Source: Rhodospirillaceae bacterium (GTDB lineage Bacteria > Pseudomonadota > Alphaproteobacteria > Rhodospirillales > UBA2165). From it: 64,000 bases of DNA. Positions 1 through 8,560 of the stretch are shown here, in pieces. Made by a program: the position numbers and the translations under genes. Under the pieces are notes generated by a model that searched no databases, was not told the origin of the DNA, and saw only the letters and a list, made by a program, of their open reading frames with translations. Where the stretch lies: positions 1-64,000 of the forward strand of contig JABHAA010000119.1 of NCBI GenBank assembly GCA_018674495.1, given 5' to 3'. Numbering within the stretch: the first letter of the stretch is position 1; each line of letters opens with the position of its first letter.

Positions 1-118
1 GGCTCGATGACATGATCAGTTTGTATTCCTTGGCGAAGGCGCCGAAGGATGCCGAAGCCAGCAATGCGGCGGTTAAACCGCCGGCCAGCATTACGCGCAT
101 AGTTTTGAATTTAAACAT
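1..118 (-). CDS. N-terminus of an exported protein, cut by the window edge
   Basis: Only the first 39 codons lie in the window. The ATG at 118 is preceded by a good purine-rich ribosome binding site (GGGAGAGG, about 6 bases upstream). The encoded start has basic residues (MFKFKTMR), then a hydrophobic, alanine-rich stretch ending near AFA followed by KEYKLI, which is a typical Sec signal peptide. The mature part begins like many periplasmic solute-binding proteins, but too little is present to name a family. The start of a binding protein for a TRAP or tripartite tricarboxylate transporter is possible by analogy with the exported binding protein at 33.5 kb; this is a guess. Confidence 0.7.
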   Translation of the reverse strand, partial: MFKFKTMRVMLAGGLTAALLASASFGAFAKEYKLIMSSS

Positions 119-373
119 GAAACCTCTCCCAAAATTTTTAATTGTAGAACCCGAATTTTCGCTTTGGTTACTTGGCAATTTTACCAATGTCTCTAATTAA
201 CTAATAGAATCCGTCGGCAATCACCCAATAAACACCGGGGCGACACTACCGAGTAATTCGCCGCGAAGATAGCATAAATAGCGGCCCGGCATGGATTTTT
301 TGCATCCCGATCCGCCTGATAACTCTAATTTGATCACCGGCGGCGACCGGCATCGAAATGCTTAGCTCAGCCT

Positions 374-1084
374 TCACGCCGCGTGACGGATCAGCACTTC
401 GGCGGTTTCGGCGGGCATCGAGAGCATGGTGAAATGATGGGTCTCGAGCTCCTCCACCGGCCAGCCCAGGCTGCGCGCCTCTTCGGCGAACTTTGGAAAC
501 GAGGAAGGCTCGTAGCCGGTAGCCAGCACGTAGGCCTTCTTGGCAATCTTGTCGAGGCCGCCGATTAAGCGAAGCTTTTGCAGCATGGTGGCGTAAGGGT
601 GCGCCGTCGATAGCTCTTCCAGAAAGGCCGCTTCTTTCGCGTCGGTCACATGCCAGAAATCTGCCGGGAACGGCGGCAGATACCAGCCCTCGCCATTCTC
701 ATCGGCATAGTTACGCATGGTCTCGGCGCGCTCCGGGATCATAAGATCGCTTAATGATTGGCCGTCTTTGAGGGCAAAGGCATCCAGATAGATGAGCGAT
801 CCGATTCGCTCCGGCGCCCGGTCGGCGACGCCGGTAGCCACCGCGCCGCCATAGGAATGACCCACCAGGGTCACGTTTTCCAGCCGCCCCCATTTCATCA
901 GGCCCAGGATATCCTCGATATGGGTTTCCAGATTGACGTCCGGGGTTAGCAGATGCGAGCGCTCGCCAAGTCCGGTCAGCGACGGCGCGTGGACCTCATG
1001 GCCTACGTCCTTTAAATAAGGGACCATCCAGTCCCAGGCCCAACCCGCTTCCCAGGCACCGTGAATCAATACAAACGTAGCCAT
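374..1084 (-). CDS. alpha/beta hydrolase, methylesterase-like
   Basis: This 236-residue alpha/beta-fold hydrolase has the compact layout of the plant methylesterase/hydroxynitrile lyase-like branch. An LIHG oxyanion segment lies at residues 6-9, the nucleophile elbow GHSYGG places Ser at 77, and the catalytic His lies in ETHHFTML near residues 216-217. There is no signal peptide, so it should be cytoplasmic. The ATG at 1084 follows GGGAGGA at good spacing. Members cleave small esters or related carbonyl compounds, but the substrate cannot be read from the sequence. It is transcribed away from the next hydrolase at 1212, with about 125 bases between them holding both promoters. Confidence 0.85.
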   Translation of the reverse strand: MATFVLIHGAWEAGWAWDWMVPYLKDVGHEVHAPSLTGLGERSHLLTPDVNLETHIEDILGLMKWGRLENVTLVGHSYGGAVATGVADRAPERIGSLIYLDAFALKDGQSLSDLMIPERAETMRNYADENGEGWYLPPFPADFWHVTDAKEAAFLEELSTAHPYATMLQKLRLIGGLDKIAKKAYVLATGYEPSSFPKFAEEARSLGWPVEELETHHFTMLSMPAETAEVLIRHAA

Positions 1085-1211
1085 GATATTCCTCCCAAAT
1101 CCCCCCTAAACCAGGAGGTTGCCCCGCGCGGCAATATGCTTGAAAATCATAGTGCTGCATTGGGCTACGGCGCGCAACGAATACGCCGGAGAATTTTGAG
1201 GGGGACTAAGA

Positions 1212-2081
1212 ATGTTGGTTGATTTGGTTAGTATCCAAACGCCGGACGAGGTGACTTTAGACGGCGTTCTTCGAAGGCCCGATACGGGCACCCGAAACAG
1301 CCTGCCCATCGATTGTGTCATCATGCATCACGGCGTTGGCTCCAACTTTTACAAATCCCATTTTCACAATCCCATGGCCGATAATTTTCTGGCGCGGGGC
1401 TGCGCGGTCATGCGGGTCAATAACCGGGGCCACGATCTCGCCTACAACCATCTGCCCCAAGGCCGTCTCGGCGCGGCGTTTGAGACCGTCGACGATTGCC
1501 GCATCGATTGGAAATGCTGGACCGATTACGCCGAGGCCCAAGGCTTTGAGCGCATTGGTCTTTGGGGTCACAGCCTGGGGGCGGTGAAGACAATTTATTA
1601 CATGGGGCGCGAGAAGGACGAACGCATCCGCCGCGTGATCGCCTCCTCACCGCCGCGCTTTTCGCACTCGGCGTACCTTGCCCGCGACGACGGAGAATTG
1701 TTCGGCAATCATGTCAAAGAGGCGCAAAAGCTCAAAGATGCTGGCGAAATGGAAACCGTGTTCGCCATCACCGTGCCCACCGGGGCGCTGATGACGGCGC
1801 GCACATTCTTCGACAAATACGGGCCAGAGGAACGCTACGACATCATGAAGCATTTGCCCGGCATCTCGGCGCCGCTGCTGGTATTGTTCGGCGGTCTGGA
1901 AGGCAACGTGCCGGAAAATATCGACCGCTTCGGCTTTGGCGGTCTGGCAGAGCGGGTCACCGAGTTTGCGGTTGGCACCGATAACGCAAGCTGCGGCGTC
2001 ATCGACGGCGGCGATCATTTCTATACCGGACGGACCGACGAGCTCTGGGCGGCGGTCGATGGCTGGCTGAGCGAAGACTGA
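1212..2081 (+). CDS. alpha/beta hydrolase
   Basis: This 289-residue hydrolase starts at an ATG preceded by a GGGGGA ribosome binding site. The oxyanion region is MHHGVGSNF (residues 38-46), the nucleophile elbow is GHSLGA with Ser at 121, and the likely catalytic His is in GGDHFYTG near residue 268. The layout resembles peptidase-S9/DUF-type hydrolases that act on small acyl substrates. It lies 13 bases upstream of a cyclase-family hydrolase on the same strand, so the two probably form an operon and may act in succession on an ester or lactone intermediate. The substrate is unknown. Confidence 0.85.
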   Translation: MLVDLVSIQTPDEVTLDGVLRRPDTGTRNSLPIDCVIMHHGVGSNFYKSHFHNPMADNFLARGCAVMRVNNRGHDLAYNHLPQGRLGAAFETVDDCRIDWKCWTDYAEAQGFERIGLWGHSLGAVKTIYYMGREKDERIRRVIASSPPRFSHSAYLARDDGELFGNHVKEAQKLKDAGEMETVFAITVPTGALMTARTFFDKYGPEERYDIMKHLPGISAPLLVLFGGLEGNVPENIDRFGFGGLAERVTEFAVGTDNASCGVIDGGDHFYTGRTDELWAAVDGWLSED

Positions 2082-2094
2082 AGGAGAGATCACC

Positions 2095-2829
2095 ATGCGC
2101 ATCGTTGATTTGAGCCTCAAGATCAACCGCCATATGATCGGCATTCCGAAACTGCACCATTACGACGAGAACCCGACCCGATGTGTGGTCTTATCGGCCG
2201 TGACTGAAAAGCAGTTGGAAGGCATTCGCGCGCGCGGGCTAGAAGTCGCCGACGATCCCGATATCGGTCTCTCCATGGTATCGCGCCTGGAAATCCTCGG
2301 CCACAGTGGCACACACATAGACGCGCCCATGCATTTCCTCGAAGAAGGCTGGACCATCGACGAAGTGCCCCTCGAAAGCATTGTCAAAAAAGGCCGGGTG
2401 ATCCCGCTGACCGATGCCGCACCCAATTCGCTGATCACCGCCGATATGATCTTAGACTCGGGCGTGGACTTCGATGCCAGCGTCATTCCGGTGCTGTACA
2501 CCGGCTGGACCGACCGGACATGGGGCAGCCAATTGTTCTGGGATGATATGATCGGCATGGATGAAAGCGTCTCACACCTGATGATCGAGCGCGGGGTCAG
2601 CGCCGTCGCCATAGACTTTTTCCCCGAGATTGCCTTTTGGAACCTGGACGGCCCGCCGGAAAAGCCGGGCATCAATCATCGATTACTGCTCGGCAACCAG
2701 ATCATCATCATTCAAATGCTGAACAATATCGGCGCCTTGGGCGATGGTGATTTCACTTTGGTCGCAGTGCCGCTGGCCTTGGAAGGCCTCGACGGCTCTC
2801 CGGCCCGCGTGTTCGCGATGGTGGATTAG
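2095..2829 (+). CDS. cyclase-family metal-dependent hydrolase (kynurenine formamidase-like)
   Basis: This 244-residue protein belongs to the cyclase family that includes bacterial kynurenine formamidase and isatin hydrolase. The signature metal-binding motif HSGTHIDAPMHF is at residues 70-81. AAGGAGAG precedes the ATG. The family hydrolyses amides or cyclic imides and ketones using Zn or Mn. It follows the alpha/beta hydrolase at 1212 in the same direction and ends in a four-base overlap (TTAG) with the convergent aspartate dehydrogenase gene. Family assignment is secure; substrate is not. Confidence 0.88.
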   Translation: MRIVDLSLKINRHMIGIPKLHHYDENPTRCVVLSAVTEKQLEGIRARGLEVADDPDIGLSMVSRLEILGHSGTHIDAPMHFLEEGWTIDEVPLESIVKKGRVIPLTDAAPNSLITADMILDSGVDFDASVIPVLYTGWTDRTWGSQLFWDDMIGMDESVSHLMIERGVSAVAIDFFPEIAFWNLDGPPEKPGINHRLLLGNQIIIIQMLNNIGALGDGDFTLVAVPLALEGLDGSPARVFAMVD

Positions 2830-3632
2830 GTCCCGACCCGCAAGGGCGCGGCGATACCGCGCAAGGCGGCGATGACACTGAGCGGCGTGACGCGTCCGGT
2901 GCCGGGGTTTTCTTCGGATGGCACATTTTCGATGGTCATGGAAAAGCGCACCGTGTCGGCGTCCACATGAATGGTATGGGTATTGCGGTCCAGCCCCGGG
3001 TCCACCCAAATTTCGATGCGGGTGGCGTCGGGACCGGTGCCGGCCAGGGACAAGGCTGCACCCACATTCAGATTGGCTGGAAACCCGCGCGCCGCTTCCC
3101 GGGCCGTGCCTTCGAAGACCATCTTGGGCTCGGTCAGCGCCATCACATCGATATTGTGCTCGGTAAGATACGGCGCGCCATCAAGGGAGCGCGGCGGCTT
3201 TCTAGTGACCATGCGTACTTCGTGGATATCGCCTTCGGCGGCGGCGCGCACCGCATCCAGACCCAGCAATGCGCCAGTGGCGAGGATAATTTTGCCGCCG
3301 TTCTGCTCGGCAATTTCAACCATCTCTGGCGCATCCAGAAGCGCCGCGCCGCTTACCGTCAACAGGGTGCGACCAGCTTCCAACGCCGGGCGGGCAATAT
3401 CCGTAAAGGCTGCCGACGGCGCGCATTCGACAATGATTTCCGCCGCCGCCGCCAGCTCGGCATTGTTTAGCACCGGCGCATGGATGCCGGCTTCGGCCAG
3501 CCGGGCTTCGGCCTTATCGCGCCTGCCGGAAGATACCGCAGTCAATTCCAGCCCCTTGATGCCGGCGTGCAGGGCCTCGGCCACCTTTATTCCGATGGTT
3601 CCAAGTCCGGCAATGGCGACCCCAATAGGCAT
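2826..3632 (-). CDS. nadX: L-aspartate dehydrogenase family (NadX-like)
   Basis: This 268-residue protein has an N-terminal Rossmann fold with the GLGTIG dinucleotide signature at residues 9-14 and the C-terminal domain typical of aspartate dehydrogenase. Characterised members oxidise L-aspartate to iminoaspartate, either for NAD synthesis or as reductive amination. It starts 11 bases after the amidase stop codon, with AGGAA before its ATG, and so is co-transcribed with the amidase and probably with the Rieske unit upstream. That company suggests it handles ammonia or aspartate released by catabolism rather than NAD synthesis, since no nadA or nadC lies nearby. That role is inference; the gene symbol reflects family only. 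Confidence 0.75.
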   Translation of the reverse strand: MPIGVAIAGLGTIGIKVAEALHAGIKGLELTAVSSGRRDKAEARLAEAGIHAPVLNNAELAAAAEIIVECAPSAAFTDIARPALEAGRTLLTVSGAALLDAPEMVEIAEQNGGKIILATGALLGLDAVRAAAEGDIHEVRMVTRKPPRSLDGAPYLTEHNIDVMALTEPKMVFEGTAREAARGFPANLNVGAALSLAGTGPDATRIEIWVDPGLDRNTHTIHVDADTVRFSMTIENVPSEENPGTGRVTPLSVIAALRGIAAPLRVGT

Positions 3633-3643
3633 GGTTGCGGTTC

Positions 3644-5002
3644 CTACAAAATATTCGGGTTGAGCAATTGCTCCACCGAGAGGCCGATAGCGGCCAGCCG
3701 GTGATCGCGCATTCCCTCGCCCATCAGCATGAAACCTACCGGCGCTTCGCCTTTGGTGTGACAGGGGATCGAAAGGGCGCAGCGTTCCAAAAGATTGGCG
3801 ATGGAGGCGTTGCGGATGACGATGATAAAGGGATCACGCAGGGCCTCGTCCGAGCCTTCAAACTGGGCGATGGGCGGCGCAATCACTGGGATAGTTGGCA
3901 TGACAATGGCATCGTAGTTGCGCGTCACCCTGGCCGAGCGTTCGATCAGGTCTTCGCGGAAACGCAGCACGTCATAATAATCGGCGCCGCTCATTTGCGT
4001 GCCGCCCATCAGACGCTCGGCGATGCGCGGGTCCATCGCATCGAAAGAATGTTCCAGCCTCTCGCGGTGGATGGCATAGCCTTCGACCTGGGACGGAAAG
4101 CGCACCCGCCCGACCGTCGCCAGCTCGTCCAGGCCGGGCACGTTGGCATCTTCAATGCGCACCCCGGCTTTCGACAGGAGCCCTAAAGATTTCTCGAACG
4201 CGGCGGCCACTTCGGGGTCGAGATCATCGGTGACCATTGTGTCGGGTACGCCGAAGCGCAACCCGGCAAGCGGCACCTGCGGGCGCGGGTTTGGATCTTC
4301 GCCGGCGAAGACGGCGTCCACCAGCGCGCAACAGGCGAGGCTGGGGGCCAAGGGCCCGACCGAATCCAACGTCGTCGAGAGCGGAAATATGCCTTCCGTC
4401 GGCACCCGCCCCACGGTCGGCTTGAAGCCGGCCAGGCCGCACATGGCTGCCGGGATGCGCACCGAGCCGGCGGTATCGGTGCCAAGGCTGGCGGCCGCCA
4501 TGCCATCGGTGACGGAAACTGCGGCGCCCGATGACGAGCCGCCCGGCACGCGCCCGGTTTCCCGGTCATATGGGTTGCGGCAATTGCCGTAATGGGGATT
4601 GAGGCCGAGCCCGCCGACCGCGAACTCGGTCATGTTGGTGGTGCCCATGATCACCGCCCCGGCGGCGCGCAGGCGGGCCACCACAGGTGCGTCCTGTTTG
4701 GCCGGGGCTGAGTTGCGCATGACCACCGATCCGGCGTTGGTGGTTAGCCCGGCGACATCGCAAAGGTCTTTGATGGAGAACGGAATGCCGGCCATGGGGG
4801 ATGGGACAACGCCTTGCGCGCGTAAAGTGTCGCTGGCGTCGGCGGCGGCCAAGGCGGGTTCGCGAAAGACGCGGACAAAGGCCGCTGCGCCCTCGCCGTC
4901 CGGATCATCGATGCGCGCCAGCGCTTCTTCGGTGAGTGCACGGGCAGTGGTCTCGCCGCGCTCCAACCGTTCGCCAATATGCGCCAGGGTTTGCATCTGC
5001 AT
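3644..5002 (-). CDS. amidase signature family hydrolase
   Basis: This is an amidase-signature enzyme of 452 residues. The Ser-cisSer-Lys triad is visible: Lys78 in SIKDL, the serine run of GGSSSG at 154-159, and the nucleophile Ser180 in GTDTAGS. The chosen ATG at 5002 has GGGGAGGAGG upstream; the frame is open further upstream, but that part overlaps the Rieske beta subunit antisense and looks non-coding. Family members hydrolyse carboxamides, or act in GatCAB; no gatB or gatC is adjacent, so a catabolic amidase is more likely. It sits between the Rieske oxygenase genes and an aspartate dehydrogenase, suggesting release of ammonia from an amide. Confidence 0.9.
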   Translation of the reverse strand: MQMQTLAHIGERLERGETTARALTEEALARIDDPDGEGAAAFVRVFREPALAAADASDTLRAQGVVPSPMAGIPFSIKDLCDVAGLTTNAGSVVMRNSAPAKQDAPVVARLRAAGAVIMGTTNMTEFAVGGLGLNPHYGNCRNPYDRETGRVPGGSSSGAAVSVTDGMAAASLGTDTAGSVRIPAAMCGLAGFKPTVGRVPTEGIFPLSTTLDSVGPLAPSLACCALVDAVFAGEDPNPRPQVPLAGLRFGVPDTMVTDDLDPEVAAAFEKSLGLLSKAGVRIEDANVPGLDELATVGRVRFPSQVEGYAIHRERLEHSFDAMDPRIAERLMGGTQMSGADYYDVLRFREDLIERSARVTRNYDAIVMPTIPVIAPPIAQFEGSDEALRDPFIIVIRNASIANLLERCALSIPCHTKGEAPVGFMLMGEGMRDHRLAAIGLSVEQLLNPNIL

Positions 5003-5066
5003 GGAAGCCTCCTCCCCAAATTTTATGCAACATAAACCATTACAAGTGGCCGGTCGAGGCGGGCAG

Positions 5067-5543
5067 TTAGAGCGGAATAACCAGCAAAGTATCGACGCGC
5101 CGGGAATCGATGACCACGGTGCGCTCGGCAAATTTAAGCGCGCCGTCTTCTTCGGTGATGCGGTCCAGATAGCGCCCGCAGGCGAACGTCGACATGGCGC
5201 CATCACTCAAGGTACGGATCACGGTGAAGTTGGAGCGCACTTGGATACCATCATCATCCGCGCCCACCACCTGAACGGCGCCCCCAGTGTGGCAGTAGGT
5301 TTGCGGATCGAACACGTTGGCCTTGCGCATGGCGGAGATGCGGTCGCGCAGCATGCCCTTACCGTCGCAATAGATCAGCGCCGCCGGCAGACCCCGCTCG
5401 TGATTTTCCCGTGTGATGATGCGGTAGCGCCCCGCATCGGTGAAATAGTCCGGCCATTCTTCCAGCCGGTCGTCATCGATTGTATGCACATAATCGGTAA
5501 ACAAATCCTCGATACGGAGGCGTAGGCTTTGATCGGTATTCAT
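5067..5543 (-). CDS. aromatic-ring-hydroxylating dioxygenase beta subunit
   Basis: This 158-residue protein has the cone-shaped SnoaL/NTF2-like fold of dioxygenase small subunits (for example HTIDDDRLEEWPDYF near the N-terminus and RTVVIDSRRVDTLLVIPL near the end). The ATG at 5543 overlaps the stop codon of the alpha subunit in an ATGA arrangement, so translation is probably coupled; a GTG four codons upstream is possible but less likely. Together with the alpha subunit it would form a hexameric Rieske oxygenase. No ferredoxin or reductase gene is attached to this pair. Confidence 0.9.
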   Translation of the reverse strand: MNTDQSLRLRIEDLFTDYVHTIDDDRLEEWPDYFTDAGRYRIITRENHERGLPAALIYCDGKGMLRDRISAMRKANVFDPQTYCHTGGAVQVVGADDDGIQVRSNFTVIRTLSDGAMSTFACGRYLDRITEEDGALKFAERTVVIDSRRVDTLLVIPL

Positions 5544-6778
5544 ATGCCCATGCACTCCCGCCAGCCTTTCCAGAAACCACGCACCGCCGCTTCGGTGACG
5601 CGTGAGCCGACGCTGGGCTCGATCCCCGGCCCGCCCATGGGCATCACCGTGCGCGCCGCCGGGTCGGCCACCGCGCCCCGCTGCACCAGGCCGCCGGCAA
5701 GGCCGTCCTCCATCGACACGAAGCCCGCCGGGCCGACCAGATTGTTGACCTTCAGGCGCAATTCCAAAAGCGCGTCATCGTCGTCTTCAAAGCCTAAGAT
5801 GGTCCAGAACAATTCCGAGCGGTCCGGCCCCCTCGGCACCAACTGGCGCACCGCAAGGGCGTTCAATATCTGCTGGATCACCAGGGACGGAAACACGGTC
5901 TGAATGGAATTGGTGACGGTGTCGCCGAGCTCTTCCACATGCTCCATCAGGGACACGTCATCCAGGCTGTACTGATTTTTGAGCGAGCGTACCTTTTCTT
6001 TGTCGATCTCTACGTCGCCAGCCGGCACCCGTTCGGCATAGCTGCGATGGTGCCAACCACTGTCGGCAATTTGCACGCCACCCCTCATGTTCGGGCGCAC
6101 GATACCAAACGTATTGTGGAACACATGCAACAGGCTGGCATGGTAGCTATCGCGGGTGTTTTCCGCATAGAGCTTCCAATTGTTGGGCAGCATCTGGCTG
6201 TGATAGCCAAGCACCTTCAACGGCTTGATCAACACCCGGTCGATACTGGCCAGCAATTTAGGCCCCATGTAATCGGCAAAGGCCGGCGTCGCATCAGAGA
6301 ACGTTCCGAAGATCAGGCCACGATAGGTTTCGATGCGCAGGCGTTGCAGCCCATGACCGGCGGTCTCGAAATCATCGGGCAAACCGCCCTGCCCGCCGAC
6401 ACCCTTAGAAAAGGCCACCGCCGCCAGATTGCCATCCAAATCATAGGACCAGTTGTGATAGACGCAGGTCAGGTGGCGGGTATTGCCGCAAGGCTTATAG
6501 CAAACCAGCGCGCCCTTGTGGGCGCAGCGGTTGAGCAGCCCGTTTATAGCGCCATCGTCGTCCCTGGTGACGATGATCGACGCCTCGCCGACAAACGTCG
6601 TCTTGTAATCGCCGGGATTGGGCAGCTCCGCCTCCAGGCAGAGGAAGTTCCAGGTGGGGCCTTGAAATATTTGGGCTTGCTCGCGGGCATAGATATCCGC
6701 GTCCGTATAGACCTGATACGGAACCCTGGAAATATCATCGTCCGGCCAGGTAAATTCCGGCGCCTGGTTTCCGCTCAT
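5540..6778 (-). CDS. Rieske non-heme iron oxygenase alpha subunit
   Basis: The large subunit has 412 residues. The Rieske [2Fe-2S] ligands are Cys85, His87, Cys105 and His108 (NRCAHKG and CVYHNW). The mononuclear iron site is in the segment with NTRDSYHASLLHVFH. The chosen ATG at 6778 overlaps the preceding stop in an ATGA context; the longer open frame upstream lies antisense to the hydrolase fusion and is non-coding. It would insert oxygen into an aromatic ring with electrons from an external reductase. Its neighbours, the hydrolase/SnoaL fusion, beta subunit and amidase, suggest a complete small catabolic operon. The substrate cannot be named; benzoate- or anthranilate-like acids are typical. 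Confidence 0.92.
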   Translation of the reverse strand: MSGNQAPEFTWPDDDISRVPYQVYTDADIYAREQAQIFQGPTWNFLCLEAELPNPGDYKTTFVGEASIIVTRDDDGAINGLLNRCAHKGALVCYKPCGNTRHLTCVYHNWSYDLDGNLAAVAFSKGVGGQGGLPDDFETAGHGLQRLRIETYRGLIFGTFSDATPAFADYMGPKLLASIDRVLIKPLKVLGYHSQMLPNNWKLYAENTRDSYHASLLHVFHNTFGIVRPNMRGGVQIADSGWHHRSYAERVPAGDVEIDKEKVRSLKNQYSLDDVSLMEHVEELGDTVTNSIQTVFPSLVIQQILNALAVRQLVPRGPDRSELFWTILGFEDDDDALLELRLKVNNLVGPAGFVSMEDGLAGGLVQRGAVADPAARTVMPMGGPGIEPSVGSRVTEAAVRGFWKGWRECMGI

Positions 6779-7956
6779 ACGGGCTTGCCTTCGCTGGTCG
6801 CCCAGACGTCCAGCATGAACTGGTTGGACGGCAGGGTCTCGTCCAACAATTTGTGCGCCGCCTCCGGCCCGGCGATGGGCAAATCGGTGGCGTCGAGGAC
6901 GCCGATTTGCGCCAAGGCGGAACCTTGATCCCAATGGATATGCTCGTGACAAACCCGGTCGCCCCGGAACTTCACCAAAAGCACCAGCGGAATCTCTACA
7001 TATTCCCCGGTCGGCTCGATGCCCGAATACATGCGGTCGATGACCTCGTCATGGCGAAAGCGGACCACCGATTCCAGCACCACCCGGTCCGGACCGATGG
7101 TTTGCGAGACGGTCACGCTGTCCCGATCCTTGTTGTTCTGGCCGATGAAATGATATTTGTAAAAGCGCTTCAGCAAATCATGGCCAACGCCGCCGGACAG
7201 GGTCGGAACGTGGTTCACATAAGGCTCATCGACCATAGTCGCCATGGTCGCGTCCACGTCCAGGGTCTCAAACTCGTGCCGGACATGTTCGGCAAACAGG
7301 CCCACCAGATCGTAATAGGGTCCGGCGATGCGGCGAATAATTTCGAGGGCGCGGGAATGGGCGAGGCTGTCGATGCGCTTATCCCAGCTATCCCGCCCGG
7401 GCAACGAAAATTGCGGTGCGGCATCGGGAAAATCATAGATGCCGGAGCCGTCCTTGGCATCGAAATTGGCGCGCAGCCGCTCCACATCGCCGGCGGCATC
7501 GGCAGCATCCATGGTGCCGAACAGAAGCGCCGCCGGACAGGGGCGATTGCTAAGTGCGTCATCACTGACACCGGTGGCATCGAAGGCTACGATGCAATCG
7601 AAGCCGGCCTGGGACGCGGCGGCCAAGGCCAGGGCGGCGCCGGAGCCATGGCCGATTGCGATTGTCTTGCCCTCCGATTGCGGCATGGCGCGCAGAAGGT
7701 TTGCCGCTTCCGCCACGTCGCTTGAGGAAGCGGGCTCGCCCAAGTCCACTGCCAATACACAATAACCTTCTTCGGCGAACAAATCGGCGCGGGCGCGCAT
7801 GGAAGGGTCGATGCCGCCGCCGGGCAAAAACAAAATGCCGGGACCGGCGCCGGAATGATGGACAGACACGAACGCCTCGAGCTGGCGCCCGCCAACCTCA
7901 AGCTCGAGCGGCTGGCCCTTCGGCGTTCTTGGTGAAATTGCATCCCGTGATATCAT
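6775..7956 (-). CDS. dienelactone-hydrolase-like domain fused to a SnoaL-like domain
   Basis: This 393-residue protein has two domains. Residues 1 to about 205 form an alpha/beta hydrolase of the dienelactone hydrolase type, with an oxyanion region FLPGGGID at 43-50 and nucleophile elbow GHGSGA with Ser105, where classical dienelactone hydrolases have Cys. Residues about 225-380 form a SnoaL/NTF2-like domain. The ATG at 7956 is chosen because GGGGAG lies six bases upstream; an ATG two codons earlier is too close to that site. The stop overlaps the Rieske alpha start, so this is the first gene of that operon. It may open a lactone or ester made downstream of the oxygenase. Confidence 0.8.
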   Translation of the reverse strand: MISRDAISPRTPKGQPLELEVGGRQLEAFVSVHHSGAGPGILFLPGGGIDPSMRARADLFAEEGYCVLAVDLGEPASSSDVAEAANLLRAMPQSEGKTIAIGHGSGAALALAAASQAGFDCIVAFDATGVSDDALSNRPCPAALLFGTMDAADAAGDVERLRANFDAKDGSGIYDFPDAAPQFSLPGRDSWDKRIDSLAHSRALEIIRRIAGPYYDLVGLFAEHVRHEFETLDVDATMATMVDEPYVNHVPTLSGGVGHDLLKRFYKYHFIGQNNKDRDSVTVSQTIGPDRVVLESVVRFRHDEVIDRMYSGIEPTGEYVEIPLVLLVKFRGDRVCHEHIHWDQGSALAQIGVLDATDLPIAGPEAAHKLLDETLPSNQFMLDVWATSEGKPV

Positions 7957-8112
7957 GACCATCTCCCCTATATCGTCTGCCCGGAAATCATAGGCGGGCA
8001 TTGGGCAGAAGTCTATCGGGCCCGGCGCGCTGCCTTTTGCCAGTGAATGGTTCCAATTTGCTGTAATTCCCTCTAAAATACACATTAGCATGCATAAGCC
8101 TGGGGAAATTAC

Positions 8113-8472
8113 ATGAGCGATCAACCGGCAGAACAATTGCCGGAGGCCGATGTGCATTCGGTGGAGCAATGGCTGAGCGCCGACGAGGTCGTGCTGGTCG
8201 ATGTGCGCGAGGTTCACGAATACGCTTTTGAACACATTCCCGGCGCCTTCCTGTTGCCGCTTTCGTTCCTGGAGGCTGATTTGTTTCCACACCTGGACCG
8301 CAAAATCGTGCTTGTCTGCCAGATGGGCAAACGTGCCGCTGCCGCACAAAAACAACTGGCCAAGGTTGGCGTTACCGATACCGTCAACATGATCGGCGGC
8401 ATCATCGCCTGGCGCGAAGCCGAGTTGGAGCTGGAAGGCTCCCGCTGGGACGACACCGACTATTCGATCTGA
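8113..8472 (+). CDS. rhodanese-like domain protein
   Basis: This single-domain rhodanese has 119 residues. The CH2A motif (VDVREVHEYAFEHIPGA) is at 29-45 and the active-site loop VCQMGKRAA places the sulfur-carrying Cys at 69. There is no signal peptide. Such proteins move sulfane sulfur between carriers. It lies alone, divergent from the hydrolase fusion and upstream of an arylsulfotransferase-like gene. The pairing of two sulfur-related genes is suggestive, but the 88-base gap and separate ribosome binding sites leave co-transcription uncertain. Confidence 0.9.
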   Translation: MSDQPAEQLPEADVHSVEQWLSADEVVLVDVREVHEYAFEHIPGAFLLPLSFLEADLFPHLDRKIVLVCQMGKRAAAAQKQLAKVGVTDTVNMIGGIIAWREAELELEGSRWDDTDYSI

Positions 8473-8560
8473 AGCGCCCCCAAGACCTATCAGGCGCGGC
8501 CTTGCATCCACCGCCCAATCTCGACATCAATAGCAAAACGCCCGCTACAGAGGATGTCCC

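Noticed and set aside
4991..5206. Extended N-terminus for the amidase
   Set aside because: The added 68 residues are Cys/Pro/Arg-rich, lie antisense-frame to the Rieske beta gene, and the ATG at 5002 has a very good ribosome binding site.
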